From positions 23,985 to 87,984 of the forward strand of contig CANQMO010000011.1 in the NCBI GenBank assembly GCA_947624985.1: 64,000 nt of DNA, given 5' to 3'. Origin of the DNA: an uncultured Oscillospiraceae bacterium. GTDB taxonomy: Bacteria; Bacillota; Clostridia; Oscillospirales; Oscillospiraceae. Position numbers and translations under genes: made by a program. A model generated the notes under the pieces. It was given only the letters and a program-made list of their open reading frames with translations, did not search any database and was not told where the DNA came from. Of this stretch, positions 41,719-50,071 are shown piece after piece; positions within the stretch are counted from its first letter, which is position 1, and each line of letters starts with the position of its first letter.

Positions 41719-42665
41719 AAGGGGAATTTCAGGCCCAAATGTTCAGCTATGTCCTTTTCCAAAAGCCGGCGGTTGTGCTCATCTCCGATCACTTTGTAAA
41801 GACAATACGCATCTCTGTAGTATTCTTTACATCTGTTCACATCGCCCTGGCAGAAATAGCATTCGCCCATGAGGTGCAAAATGATAGGCAGAAACTGATA
41901 GTGCGCGTACTCCACGCAAGCTTTCCGCCCCAGCTCCGCGACCTCAAGCGCATCATCATAGCGTCCCACCTTAAAGAGTTCATGGGTGTAGTTACAGGCG
42001 ACCAAAGTAAATTTTCCGGCATACCGGGACATCCCATATGAATAATGCTTCTGCACATACTTAAGCAATTGCCGATAAATATCGACTGATTTTTTTGGCT
42101 GCCCCATCTGTGAATAGGTTATTGCGATCTGGTTCAACAGCGTGGTTTCTTCCATACTGTACAAGCCCAGGTTGAGTTCCTCCAGGTCAAGGTTGGGGAC
42201 TGTAAGGCGTAAAGCCTCCATCAGGAGTTCCAGCCGCTCTTCCGGGCAATAAGGGCCATCCGGCTTACCTAGAGTGACCCGCTTACCTATAATGTATTGG
42301 TGGATGATTCGGTCGTCAGGTTCTGAAAGTTTTTCCAGTTCCTCCAGCTTTTGCAGTCCTGCCGCCTGAATGCGGGGGCGGTCCTCCGGTGACGCCCGCT
42401 CGAATCGGATGACATCGGCACGGATCTCATCTTCCAGGGTTTTGATTTCCAGTTCGTGTTTACTCAGCAGGGCATAAAACCGCTCGTCCGGCAGACCAAG
42501 CCGCTGAAGAAGGACGCGGATACGGCTATAGGAGGGCATCTGTTTCCCATTTTCCATGCGGGAGATGGTAATGGGTTCGCAAATGCCAGAGCACAATTGT
42601 TCTTGGGTGATCCCCTGCTTCCGTCGTTCCTGCTTGATGTATTCGCCCAGAAAAATTTCCCTCAT
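41715..42665 (-). CDS. RRNPP/Rgg-like HTH-TPR regulator
   Basis: A 316-residue regulator. The N-terminal Cro/C1 HTH (about 5-60: LGEYIKQERRKQGITQEQLC, SRMENGKQMPS) is followed by helical TPR-like repeats to the C-terminus (for example ETTLLNQIAITYSQMGQPKK and GECYFCQGDVNRCKEYYRDA). This is the plan of RRNPP peptide-pheromone receptors. GGAGG lies 8 bp before the ATG. It is divergent from the radical SAM gene and convergent with the secreted short protein. It probably controls the RiPP operon in response to a peptide. Confidence 0.8.
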   Translation of the reverse strand: MREIFLGEYIKQERRKQGITQEQLCSGICEPITISRMENGKQMPSYSRIRVLLQRLGLPDERFYALLSKHELEIKTLEDEIRADVIRFERASPEDRPRIQAAGLQKLEELEKLSEPDDRIIHQYIIGKRVTLGKPDGPYCPEERLELLMEALRLTVPNLDLEELNLGLYSMEETTLLNQIAITYSQMGQPKKSVDIYRQLLKYVQKHYSYGMSRYAGKFTLVACNYTHELFKVGRYDDALEVAELGRKACVEYAHYQFLPIILHLMGECYFCQGDVNRCKEYYRDAYCLYKVIGDEHNRRLLEKDIAEHLGLKFPF

Positions 42666-42707
42666 GGATGTGCCTCCTTCTCAGTAAGGTAGAAAGTGAC
42701 TGGGATT

Positions 42708-42735
42708 ATTATATATTTTTCATCTCCCATGTCAA
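42708..42735 (-). promoter_or_regulatory. Sigma-A promoter of the RRNPP-like regulator
   Basis: On the minus strand, TTGACA (42735-42730) and TATAAT (42713-42708) with a 16-bp spacer. Box 2 begins 8 bp upstream of this -35 element, so one site could serve both divergent transcripts. Confidence 0.7.
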
Positions 42736-42743
42736 GATAAGCT

Positions 42744-42770
42744 TGTCGGTTTGTGTTATTTTCAGGGGAC
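42744..42770 (+). promoter_or_regulatory. Regulatory box 2 upstream of the RiPP maturase
   Basis: TGTCGGTTTGTGTTAT (42744-42759), then CAGG..AC, is the partner of box 1. It is in the divergent gap between the regulator and the radical SAM gene. Confidence 0.55.
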
Positions 42771-42898
42771 AAGAATCGATATGTACTTTGAGTCCTTGCT
42801 GTGATATCTTACATTTAGGCAGTCCGATGGGGTGTTGTACAGGGGGTTATAGGACTTAGTACCTGATATAAACGGTATGTTTCAGAGAGGGCCGTTGG

Positions 42899-44206
42899 AT
42901 GTGTGATATAAGACCTGACGAATATATGGTCATCTACGATGATGAACTGGGTGTTGTGTATGCTGCGCGAAAAGGGATCATGAAGACCACAACGCCAGAT
43001 CATGCAAAGGCAATAGAGAAGTGTTTAGAACAGTATTTCGATGGTACAATGGCAAAACAAGATAAAAAGGAATTGGAGGCTTATTTGAAGCGGTCCTTTG
43101 ATGATAGGGGGAACCTTCCAATTATCTCCTGCCCCAATTTGCTGGAACGAGATACATTACGTCGTCTTGAAATTCTGGTGACGAACGAATGCAACTTGAG
43201 ATGCCGGTACTGTTATGCTCATGGCGGCACCTATGGGAAAAAGGTAGAGAGTATGTCGCCCAAAACTGCACGTACATATCTTCAATCACTGCTTATCGGA
43301 AGGTATAAGTCGGTTAGTAGTGTCATGTTTTTTGGTGGAGAGCCCACATTATGTCCTGATACCATTCAAGCAGTGTGCGAGTTTTTTAAGAATAACGTAA
43401 ACGATCATGTTTTTGACAAGATGCCTGATTTTGTTATGGTGTCAAATGGGACGCTGATTGATGAAAATATGGCGCAAATCATTCACAGGTATGATATTGG
43501 CGTTACGGTCAGCATTGATGGCCCACAGGAAATCAATGATCTTAACCGTATAGATATGAGGGGCAAAGGTGCGTATGCCCGAGCGGTGCAGGGCCTCAAA
43601 AATCTTATTGCAATTGGCACACCACCCCGCTTAATCGAGGCTACATATACAGCGAAACATTTGCAAATGGGATATTCCAAAGAAGATATTTATGATTATC
43701 TCAAGGGAAAATTTGACACGGATGTGTTGGTCACCGACTGTGAGAGTGGTGGCGATGAGGATCTCACTTTTATAGACTTTGATTTACACATTCGAAACGG
43801 TGAAATGCCGCTTTCCGATATTGAAAATATGTCCAGACGACTTGCTTCTGAAACAGTATGCGGTATTAGCTGTGATGTAGCCCTCGGGTCAGTAACCTTA
43901 TTACCAAATGGTGATTTGTATCCATGCCATTATTTTATTGAACACTCAGAATATAAACTTGCATATTTCAAAGATGGTACGTTTGACTTTTCCTCATACG
44001 CAAACATCGTACCTCAGTTCATAGGGTTAAATAAACTGACGAATCCTCGATGTGCAAATTGCTGGGCAAAAGCGGTCTGTACACTATGTCCGGCCTTTGC
44101 ATTACTACACGGAGCAGAAATGGATCAATACTGTCGTTTAAGAAAATATAATATGCAATTTGAGGTATTGCAATGTGCGAAAAAATTCACTGACTCCGGT
44201 GATTAA
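42899..44206 (+). CDS. Radical SAM/SPASM peptide maturase
   Basis: A 435-residue enzyme expected to modify the adjacent precursor peptide, for example by forming thioether or other Cys crosslinks. The [4Fe-4S] radical SAM motif is CNLRCRYCY (C98, C102, C105). FFGGEPT and VSIDGP follow in normal order. The C-terminal SPASM region supplies further cysteines (CGISCD, YPCHYF, CANCWAKAVCTLCP, YCRL). The N-terminal 85 residues may form the peptide-binding region. The next gene, 49 bp downstream, encodes the precursor. The reaction type is inferred. Confidence 0.85.
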   Translation: MCDIRPDEYMVIYDDELGVVYAARKGIMKTTTPDHAKAIEKCLEQYFDGTMAKQDKKELEAYLKRSFDDRGNLPIISCPNLLERDTLRRLEILVTNECNLRCRYCYAHGGTYGKKVESMSPKTARTYLQSLLIGRYKSVSSVMFFGGEPTLCPDTIQAVCEFFKNNVNDHVFDKMPDFVMVSNGTLIDENMAQIIHRYDIGVTVSIDGPQEINDLNRIDMRGKGAYARAVQGLKNLIAIGTPPRLIEATYTAKHLQMGYSKEDIYDYLKGKFDTDVLVTDCESGGDEDLTFIDFDLHIRNGEMPLSDIENMSRRLASETVCGISCDVALGSVTLLPNGDLYPCHYFIEHSEYKLAYFKDGTFDFSSYANIVPQFIGLNKLTNPRCANCWAKAVCTLCPAFALLHGAEMDQYCRLRKYNMQFEVLQCAKKFTDSGD

Positions 44207-44255
44207 GCTTTGCACATTCAAAATATAGTTGTGAAAAGAAAGAAGGTGACAAGCT

Positions 44256-44387
44256 ATGTTGAAAGATGTGTTGAATCTGGAACTTACCAATGTCGACATG
44301 CAAAAGTGTCGTGTGCATTCGCATATAGTCGGACACGGTTGCGGTGGCGGCAGTGCGAGCGGGACTTGTAGTGGCACTTGCAGCTGA
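44256..44387 (+). CDS. RiPP precursor peptide, 43 residues
   Basis: A short gene between the maturase and exporter. AAGGTG lies 7 bp before the ATG. The leader-like start MLKDVLNLELTNVDMQ has the hydrophobic/acidic pattern typical of maturase recognition. The C-terminus is rich in Cys, Gly, Ser and Thr (GHGCGGGSASGTCSGTCS), with Cys at 18, 29, 38 and 42. A perfect terminator follows. The Cys-rich core next to a SPASM enzyme suggests a sactipeptide- or ranthipeptide-like product. The cleavage site may lie near the GG region. No close relative is recalled with certainty. Confidence 0.75.
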   Translation: MLKDVLNLELTNVDMQKCRVHSHIVGHGCGGGSASGTCSGTCS

Positions 44388-44405
44388 TTTGAGTCAGTAA
44401 TCCCA

Positions 44406-44454
44406 CAAAATGGCAGACAGCATTAGCGTGATGCCTTCTCGCTGTCTGCCATTT
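44406..44454 (+). terminator. Terminator after the RiPP precursor
   Basis: AAAATGGCAGACAGC (44406-44420) pairs perfectly with GCTGTCTGCCATTTT (44440-44454) over 15 bp. It separates the precursor from the exporter gene, which therefore needs its own promoter or read-through. The 44455-44632 gap shows no firm promoter. A 38-codon frame at 44494-44610 lacks a ribosome site. Confidence 0.8.
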
Positions 44455-44632
44455 TGTTCTATGATGAACAGAATTTTTAGTTATATATTATAAGATGGGC
44501 AAATTTGTCTGCGCAGAGAAAACACATTTGCCAGAGCCAGGAGGCATTGTCATCTTCACAAGGACAAGATATTCCAATTTTTGTGCACATTTTGAATATG
44601 CTCATTTATAGTTACGATATCAGGTGGGTCAA

Positions 44633-46246
44633 ATGAAAACACTGACATCCAAAGGAAAACGGCTCATGGTGCTGACATGTCTCTTATATGCCGCACAGTC
44701 CGTCCTTTTTGTATTCATTGCTTATGTCAACGGACACTTGATCGACTGTGTGACAACAGCCGACATGGATGGCCTGCTGTGGACAGCCCTGCTGAGTGCC
44801 GGACTGGTCATAGTGAGCTATGGGATGGATGCAGTCATGATGTCCTCCCGGCTGGCTGTTATTGCCGATGGGGAAGTGGGGCTGAAAACCGGGATCATGA
44901 GAAATCTCCTGCGCCGCCCGCTGAAAAAATTCCGAGAGGAACCGGATGCCTATTACCTGAATCTCCTCACCACAGATGTGGAGATGTTCCAGCAGTATCT
45001 GCGATATATCCCCCTGTTCTTTACAAGCGCCGCCTCCATTCTCGCGGCCTCGTGGATGCTTCTCAGGATGCATCCGCTTTTACTGTTGACTGCCATTGTT
45101 GCCGCGGCCATCCCCCTCGTGATCATGAAGCCCTTCACGAAGCTGGGGACAAAATGTACGAACGCCTACTCAAAAGCGGCTGAAGGTTATACCAGTGTGT
45201 TAAAGGAAAACATTGAGGGCTGTGAGATCATCCGCGCGGCAGGCGCGGAGGATACGTTCCTGGACCGCTACGCCGCCGCCAGCAGGAAGCGTCAACGCGC
45301 CTGGTCCAAAAATGATTTTGTCGAAAACATGACATTCCAGACCCTTTTGTCCGTCGCGTCCCTGGCCTCCGTCGCCTGCACGGTACTGGGCGGCTGGCTG
45401 ACCATCCGGGGTGTGATGACGGTGGGCATGCTCGTTGCCGCACAGACCTATTTTGTCAATATCTCCAACTATTTTTCCAACCTTACCGGCTATATCGTAG
45501 AGATCCGCGCGTCCAAAAAGATACGGGAAAAGCTGCAGGGCCAAATGGATATGCCCTGCCTTGTGGACAGCGGCCTGCCCCTCTCCCCCCGGCCGGAAGT
45601 CATCTATGACAAGATATCCTTTGCCTTTGGCGACCGGCAGCTCTACAGCGGGCTGACCGAGCGCTTTGTTCCGGGGGGCTGCTATGCGGTGGTCGGGGAG
45701 AGCGGCAGCGGAAAATCTACGCTGGTCAAGCTGCTCCTCAAATACTATGATGATTATCAAGGGACCATTTCCCTGGCCGGACAGGACATCCGCCAGCTTT
45801 CCGAAAGGGAGGTATATAAACTGGTGGGCGTGGTCGACCAGTCACCATACCTGTTCAACGCTTCTTTATATGAGAATATCACCCTGTTTAGCGGCCAGCC
45901 TGGACAGGGCTCGGAGGAATACCAGGCGCTTGTCCAGAAGCTGAATCTGACCGCTCTGGCCGAGCGGGTGGGGGATGTGCCTCTGGGAGATTTTGGCGAT
46001 AAGATCTCCGGTGGTGAACGCCAGCGGATCAATATTGCCCGCGCCTTGCGGCTGGATCCCAAGATACTGGTTTTCGATGAGCCTACCACTGGCCTGGACC
46101 CGGAAAATGTGGAAATGATCAATGAGTTTATTTTTGATCTTCAGGGCGTGACCCGCATTGTCGTTTCCCACAATTGGTCGGAGGATTATTTGGGGCGGTT
46201 TGATGGTGTAATAAGGATCGGAAGCGGAAAATCATCCGAGCAGTAA
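44633..46246 (+). CDS. ABC exporter (membrane plus ATPase domains)
   Basis: A 537-residue half-transporter with six membrane segments (about 15-310) and a C-terminal ATPase: Walker A GESGSGKST, signature ISGGERQRINIARAL and Walker B ILVFDEPTTGLDP. There is no N-terminal C39 peptidase, so leader removal must be done elsewhere. ATG 44633 follows AGGTGG by 5-6 bp. A GTG 9 bp earlier is less likely. Placed after the precursor, it probably exports the mature peptide or gives self-immunity. GC content is higher than in the two genes before it. Confidence 0.85.
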   Translation: MKTLTSKGKRLMVLTCLLYAAQSVLFVFIAYVNGHLIDCVTTADMDGLLWTALLSAGLVIVSYGMDAVMMSSRLAVIADGEVGLKTGIMRNLLRRPLKKFREEPDAYYLNLLTTDVEMFQQYLRYIPLFFTSAASILAASWMLLRMHPLLLLTAIVAAAIPLVIMKPFTKLGTKCTNAYSKAAEGYTSVLKENIEGCEIIRAAGAEDTFLDRYAAASRKRQRAWSKNDFVENMTFQTLLSVASLASVACTVLGGWLTIRGVMTVGMLVAAQTYFVNISNYFSNLTGYIVEIRASKKIREKLQGQMDMPCLVDSGLPLSPRPEVIYDKISFAFGDRQLYSGLTERFVPGGCYAVVGESGSGKSTLVKLLLKYYDDYQGTISLAGQDIRQLSEREVYKLVGVVDQSPYLFNASLYENITLFSGQPGQGSEEYQALVQKLNLTALAERVGDVPLGDFGDKISGGERQRINIARALRLDPKILVFDEPTTGLDPENVEMINEFIFDLQGVTRIVVSHNWSEDYLGRFDGVIRIGSGKSSEQ

Positions 46247-46329
46247 GGGTCTGGGTAACGGCAAGCAATGCGCCGGTATATACCTGGCGCGTGCTTGTGG
46301 TGGCTGACCGCCCCCAAGCCCCTGTAGAT

Positions 46330-46354
46330 CCCGGCGAATACGCCGGGAATTTTT
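46330..46354 (+). terminator. Terminator of the ABC exporter
   Basis: CCCGGCG and CGCCGGG flank the loop AATA, followed by AATTTTT. Confidence 0.75.
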
Positions 46355-46549
46355 AGCCGTTTCTGGCGTCCGCTGTGTCCTGCCGGACAAAGATAATTCG
46401 CATTAGTCAAGGTTTAGAATACCGCCAGACAGTAATGACGCTTCTATTGTCAAACGATTCAGATTTGGTTTTAGATGCTGCCATTTTTGAGGGCGTGGAG
46501 GATGAAAAGGGCCTTGGTACTGCCATTGTATCATTTTAGCCCTACGAAG
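46355..46549. other. Relic sequence between exporter and recombinase fragment
   Basis: No confident gene. A 34-codon plus-strand frame (46435-46539) has no ribosome site. Probably debris left when the right part of element B was lost. Confidence 0.35.
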
Positions 46550-46615
46550 CCAAATGGACATTGGACGAACACCTATTATTTCAAGGGCGGCTTTGCCGTG
46601 ATGGTGTGGCTCTGA
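46550..46615 (+). pseudogene. Last 21 codons of a serine recombinase gene
   Basis: It encodes PNGHWTNTYYF, then KGGFAVMVWL and a stop, identical in protein to the end of the intact recombinase at 39463-40992. A few silent DNA differences (for example AAG for AAA, GCCGTG for GCTGTT) show it is a diverged relative, not a fresh copy. Upstream similarity stops abruptly at the first Pro codon. Confidence 0.85.
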
Positions 46616-46627
46616 TGTCAAAACAAA

Positions 46628-46666
46628 AAAGCGGAGGTCAAGACTTTTAGCCTTGGCCTCCGCTTT
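46628..46666 (+). terminator. Duplicate recombinase terminator
   Basis: It has the same hairpin arms as 41004-41041, with one extra base in the loop. With the coding remnant it forms a direct repeat of about 117 bp (40926-41042 and 46550-46667). Confidence 0.75.
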
Positions 46667-46703
46667 GCCATACGCGGCTGTGCCCGGCGCCGGAAAGAAG
46701 CGG

Positions 46704-46731
46704 TTGACACCGGGGAATGAGACGGTATAGA
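46704..46731 (+). promoter_or_regulatory. Promoter of the polysaccharide deacetylase gene
   Basis: TTGACA (46704-46709) and TATAGA (46726-46731), 16 bp apart. TAGAAT at 18 bp is an alternative. It lies just past the element B boundary. Confidence 0.6.
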
Positions 46732-46796
46732 ATAAAAGACCGGTAGACAAGCGAAAAACGGTATGACCTTGACAGGGACCAGGAAGGAAAAGATAG

Positions 46797-47918
46797 ATGA
46801 ATATGCGTCGATTGGCAATCATTCTGCTGGCGCTGGCGCTGGTCGTGGGAGCGGAGGCGGTGCTCCTGACCCGGTTCGCCGGGGATTCCGCCTCCGCGCC
46901 TCAGGCCACGGCGACCCCGGTACCCACGGCGGAGCCCACCGCAACGCCCACGCCCACCCCGGAGATCGATCTGGAAAAGACAAAGCCCAACGAGGCCGGC
47001 GAGGTACCCATCGTCATGTTCCATGCGTTCGTCGACGAGCTGGACCCGAACGAGACGTATTCCAACGACTTCCTGCGTTATACCCAGAGCCTTTCGTATC
47101 TCAGAGATCTTCTCGGCCGTCTGTATGAGATGGGGTACAGGATGACGTCGATGAACGACTTTCTGAACAACGAGATCAAGGTGGAGGCCGGCTATAAGCC
47201 CATCATTTTCACCTTTGACGACGGCACCCCCAGCCAGTTCAGCCTGATCGAGCAGGACGGGGCTCTGGTGCTGAACCCTGACTGCGCGGTCGCGGTCCTG
47301 ATGGATTTTTATGAGGAACACCCCGATTTCGGTCTGGGTGGGACGTTCTACGTCAATATGGGGGTCTCGCCGTTTTACGAAGAGCGCTCGTCCGGCCAGC
47401 AGCTGGCGGGAACGCTCCAGGAGCGGCTCCAGTATCTGATCGACCAGGGCTTTGAGGTGGGCAACCACACCTATTCCCATTACAGCCTCCCGGACGCCAC
47501 GGACGCGGAGACCGTGCTGTACCAGGTGGGCAAGAATCAGGCCGCGATGTACGAGACCATAGATGGCTATACGTTCACCAGCCTGTCGCTTCCTTTCGGC
47601 AGCACCACGGCCGATCTGTTCGAGTATGTGAAAGGCGGCGTCTATGAGGGCGTGGAGTATAAAAACCAGGGGATCGTGGAGGTCGGGTGGGACCCGGCCA
47701 TCTCTCCTGTGAACCCGGACTATGACCCCTACAGCATCCACAGGATAAGAGGGACCGGCTTTTTGGCGGAGGACTGCGACTTTGAGTGGTGGCTGGAGAA
47801 TCCCAGAGAGCCGGAATATGTGAGCGACGGGGACCCCAATACCATCACGGTACCGGAGGCATACATGTCGCTGGTGGACCAGAGCAAGCTGGGGAGCAAA
47901 CAACTGCGGGTCTACTGA
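46797..47918 (+). CDS. Secreted polysaccharide deacetylase (CE4/NodB)
   Basis: A 373-residue extracellular enzyme. It has an N-terminal membrane anchor (about 5-24), a Pro/Thr-rich linker of ATPTPTPE type (about 38-60) and a NodB domain. The metal-binding DD is in FTFDDGTPS (about 140-148) and the HxxxH is HTYSH (about 223-227). It probably removes acetyl groups from peptidoglycan or another glycan at the cell surface. An internal ATG 6 bp later is an alternative start. It has its own promoter and a hairpin terminator. Confidence 0.88.
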   Translation: MNMRRLAIILLALALVVGAEAVLLTRFAGDSASAPQATATPVPTAEPTATPTPTPEIDLEKTKPNEAGEVPIVMFHAFVDELDPNETYSNDFLRYTQSLSYLRDLLGRLYEMGYRMTSMNDFLNNEIKVEAGYKPIIFTFDDGTPSQFSLIEQDGALVLNPDCAVAVLMDFYEEHPDFGLGGTFYVNMGVSPFYEERSSGQQLAGTLQERLQYLIDQGFEVGNHTYSHYSLPDATDAETVLYQVGKNQAAMYETIDGYTFTSLSLPFGSTTADLFEYVKGGVYEGVEYKNQGIVEVGWDPAISPVNPDYDPYSIHRIRGTGFLAEDCDFEWWLENPREPEYVSDGDPNTITVPEAYMSLVDQSKLGSKQLRVY

Positions 47919-47933
47919 ATATCTGAGCCGGAA

Positions 47934-47962
47934 CGAGAGGACGCCGCTCGCGCGTCCTCTCG
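47934..47962 (+). terminator. Terminator after the deacetylase
   Basis: CGAGAGGACGC (47934-47944) pairs with GCGTCCTCTCG (47952-47962) over 11 bp. It has no T-run. Confidence 0.55.
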
Positions 47963-48007
47963 GTTCGCGTCACAATGGGAATTGGACTTTGAAGGGAGCA
48001 GAGCGCT

Positions 48008-48613
48008 ATGTTTGATGTGAGCAAATTGGAGTGGACGAGGCAGCCCCTGTCCTATACGGTATCGGACGGCAGTATCGAGATCGTCACCCGGCCCCACACG
48101 GACCTGTGGCAGCGCACCTATTACCACTTCCGCAACGACAACGCCCCGGTCCTGCAAATGCGCACGGGGGAGAAGTACTTCTCATTCGTCGTAAAGACGG
48201 CCTTTGCCAGCTCTCACCGCTTCGACCAGTGCGGCGTGGTGCTGTATCTGGACAGCGAGAACTGGCTCAAGGGGTCCGTCGAGTATGAAAACGACTCGTT
48301 CCAGCACCTGGGCAGCGTGGTCACCAATCACGGCTATTCCGACTGGGCCACCACGGCCATCGACGCGTCTGTGAAGTCCATGTGGTACCGGCTGAGCCGG
48401 CGGGAGGACGACTTTTGTATCGAGTGTTCCCAGGACGGGACCCGCTTCTCCCAAATGCGTATCTGCCACATGTGGGAAGGCGCCGGCGAGGTGCGCTTCG
48501 GGGTCTACGCGTGCAGTCCGGAGGACTCCTCCTTCCGGGCCGTGTTCACCGATATGGACCTGGGCCCGTGCCAGTGGCAGGCCCACGACGGCCAGCAGCC
48601 GGACAAAGACTGA
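48008..48613 (+). CDS. DUF1349 family protein
   Basis: A 201-residue soluble protein of the DUF1349 family, which has a concanavalin-like beta-sandwich related to C-terminal domains of glycoside hydrolases. It begins MFDVSKLEWTRQP and contains LKGSVEYENDSFQHLGSVVT. There is no signal peptide. It may bind or act on sugars, but activity is not established. GAAGGGAG lies 8-9 bp before the ATG. It stands between the deacetylase and the sugar ABC ATPase. Confidence 0.82.
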   Translation: MFDVSKLEWTRQPLSYTVSDGSIEIVTRPHTDLWQRTYYHFRNDNAPVLQMRTGEKYFSFVVKTAFASSHRFDQCGVVLYLDSENWLKGSVEYENDSFQHLGSVVTNHGYSDWATTAIDASVKSMWYRLSRREDDFCIECSQDGTRFSQMRICHMWEGAGEVRFGVYACSPEDSSFRAVFTDMDLGPCQWQAHDGQQPDKD

Positions 48614-48642
48614 AACAGGCACTTAAAAATGTAGAAAAAATC

Positions 48643-48671
48643 TTGACTAAAGACCTGTGATATAGTACAAT
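48643..48671 (+). promoter_or_regulatory. Sigma-A promoter of the sugar ABC ATPase
   Basis: TTGACT (48643-48648) and TACAAT (48666-48671), spacer 17 bp. The leader is about 170 nt long and contains a strong ribosome-site-like GGAGG at 48731-48735 with no start codon after it. Confidence 0.75.
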
Positions 48672-48743
48672 TATACCAAATCCAAATGGCGGCGGACCAC
48701 TCCACTTCATGGTCCCCCGTACATAAAAAAGGAGGATAAAGAT

Positions 48744-48845
48744 CCGCGTAGCTCGCGGTGCGGCAGTGTGGAGACCTGTCGTAAGGCGGTTCGTCCCCTG
48801 TGGACGACGCGAGGCAGCAGGGCGGAGGCCCGGCTGTCAGAGCTG
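48744..48845 (+). repeat. Hairpin-rich segment between a ribosome site and msmK start (array D)
   Basis: Hairpins CCGCG/CGCGG (48744-48758), TCGTCC/GGACGA (48791-48807) and CAGC-GGGC/GCCC-GCTG (about 48813-48836) fill the space between an orphan AAAAAAGGAGG (48725-48735) and the ATG at 48852, which itself has no good ribosome site. It looks like an insertion that displaced the ribosome site, or a structured leader. Confidence 0.5.
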
Positions 48846-48851
48846 AAAAGT

Positions 48852-50006
48852 ATGTCTGAAGTCATCATCAAAGGTCTGAAGAAGGTCTACGACGGCGGCG
48901 TAACGGCGGTGCACGATGTGAACCTGACTATTGCGGACAAGGAATTCATCGTTCTTGTCGGCCCGTCCGGCTGCGGCAAGTCCACCACCCTGCGCATGGT
49001 TGCCGGCCTGGAGGACATCACCGAGGGTGAGCTGTACATAGACGGCAAGCTCTGCAACAACGTGGAGCCCAAGGACCGCGACATCGCCATGGTCTTCCAG
49101 TCCTACGCCCTGTATCCCCACATGAGCGTGTACGACAACATGGCCTTTGCCCTGAAGCTGAAGAAGGTGCCCAAGGCGGAGATCGACAAGAAGGTCAAGG
49201 AAGTGGCGGCCATCCTGGACATCACCCAGTACCTGGACCGGAAGCCCAAGGCTCTGTCCGGCGGCCAGCGCCAGCGTGTGGCCATTGGCCGGGCCATGGT
49301 CCGTGACCCGAAGGTGTTCCTGATGGACGAACCTCTGTCCAACCTGGACGCAAAGCTCCGTAACCAGATGCGCGCGGAGATCATCAAGCTGCGCAGCCGT
49401 ATCAACACCACGTTCATGTACGTCACCCACGACCAGACCGAGGCCATGACCCTGGGCGACCGGATCGTCATCATGAAGGACGGTTTCGTCAACCAGATCG
49501 GCACCCCCACCGAGGTGTTCGACAAGCCCGTGAACCTGTTCGTGGCCGGCTTCATCGGCATGCCGGTGATGAACTTCTTCGACAACTGCAAGCTGCTGCT
49601 TGAGGATGGCGAGTACTACGCCCAGATCCGTAACGCCAAGATCAAGCTGAGCGACTTCCAGCAGAAGGCTCTGAAAGCCAATGGCGCCAAGGCCTGCGAC
49701 ATCATTGCCGGCATCCGTCCTCAGCACATCAGCGTGGGCGCGGGCGATCTGGAGGCCAAGATCGTGGTCAACGAGATGATGGGCTCCGAGGTGCACCTGC
49801 ACGCGGACAGCAACGGCGACGAGGTGGTCATGGTCATCCCCACCGTGGATCTGAAGGTGGACGTGTCCATGGGCGCTACCGTGAAGTTCTCCACCAAGCC
49901 GGAGCTTATACAGCTGTTCGACAAGGAGACCAGCAACAACCTGATCTGGTACGACGCCGAGTCCGCCGCCAACAACTCCCCCGTCTGCAAGAGCTACGAT
50001 TTCTGA
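48852..50006 (+). CDS. Sugar ABC transporter ATPase, MsmK/UgpC type
   Basis: A 384-residue ATPase that energises carbohydrate importers. It has Walker [11 protein letters not shown] (about 37-46), signature [15 protein letters not shown], Walker [16 protein letters not shown] and the C-terminal TOBE-like regulatory region (about 240-370). It is encoded alone. Such orphan MsmK-type ATPases often serve several sugar importers elsewhere in the genome. ATG 48852 gives the family N-terminus [13 protein letters not shown]. An in-frame GTG at 48768 would add 28 non-conserved residues. Confidence 0.93.
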   Translation: MSEVIIKGLKKVYDGGVTAVHDVNLTIADKEFIVLVGPSGCGKSTTLRMVAGLEDITEGELYIDGKLCNNVEPKDRDIAMVFQSYALYPHMSVYDNMAFALKLKKVPKAEIDKKVKEVAAILDITQYLDRKPKALSGGQRQRVAIGRAMVRDPKVFLMDEPLSNLDAKLRNQMRAEIIKLRSRINTTFMYVTHDQTEAMTLGDRIVIMKDGFVNQIGTPTEVFDKPVNLFVAGFIGMPVMNFFDNCKLLLEDGEYYAQIRNAKIKLSDFQQKALKANGAKACDIIAGIRPQHISVGAGDLEAKIVVNEMMGSEVHLHADSNGDEVVMVIPTVDLKVDVSMGATVKFSTKPELIQLFDKETSNNLIWYDAESAANNSPVCKSYDF

Positions 50007-50023
50007 GCTTTACAAAAAAACAG

Positions 50024-50055
50024 GCTCCCGCCCCTTTTCGGGGCGGGAGCTTTTT
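50024..50055. terminator. Strong bidirectional terminator
   Basis: GCTCCCGCCCC (50024-50034) pairs with GGGGCGGGAGC (50040-50050), with T5 after it and A7 before it. It serves msmK on the plus strand and the convergent sugar cluster on the minus strand. Confidence 0.9.
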
Positions 50056-50071
50056 GCGCTCCGGCCGGTTT

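Larger units (their letters stand above)
41043..46667. mobile_element. Decayed mobilizable element B carrying a RiPP locus
   Basis: It has the same polarity as element A. On the left is a fragment of the small mob-linked gene on the minus strand. On the right is the 3-prime end of a serine recombinase with an identical-type terminator on the plus strand. The mobilization and integrase genes between are gone, leaving the regulator-RiPP-transporter cargo. The right boundary with the chromosome is set where similarity to the element A end stops. Confidence 0.5.

Noticed and set aside
44494..44610. 38-codon plus-strand frame between RiPP terminator and exporter
   Set aside because: No ribosome site and no leader/core pattern. 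The peptide at 44256-44387 has both.
46435..46539. 34-codon frame before the recombinase fragment
   Set aside because: No ribosome site, and it lies in relic sequence.
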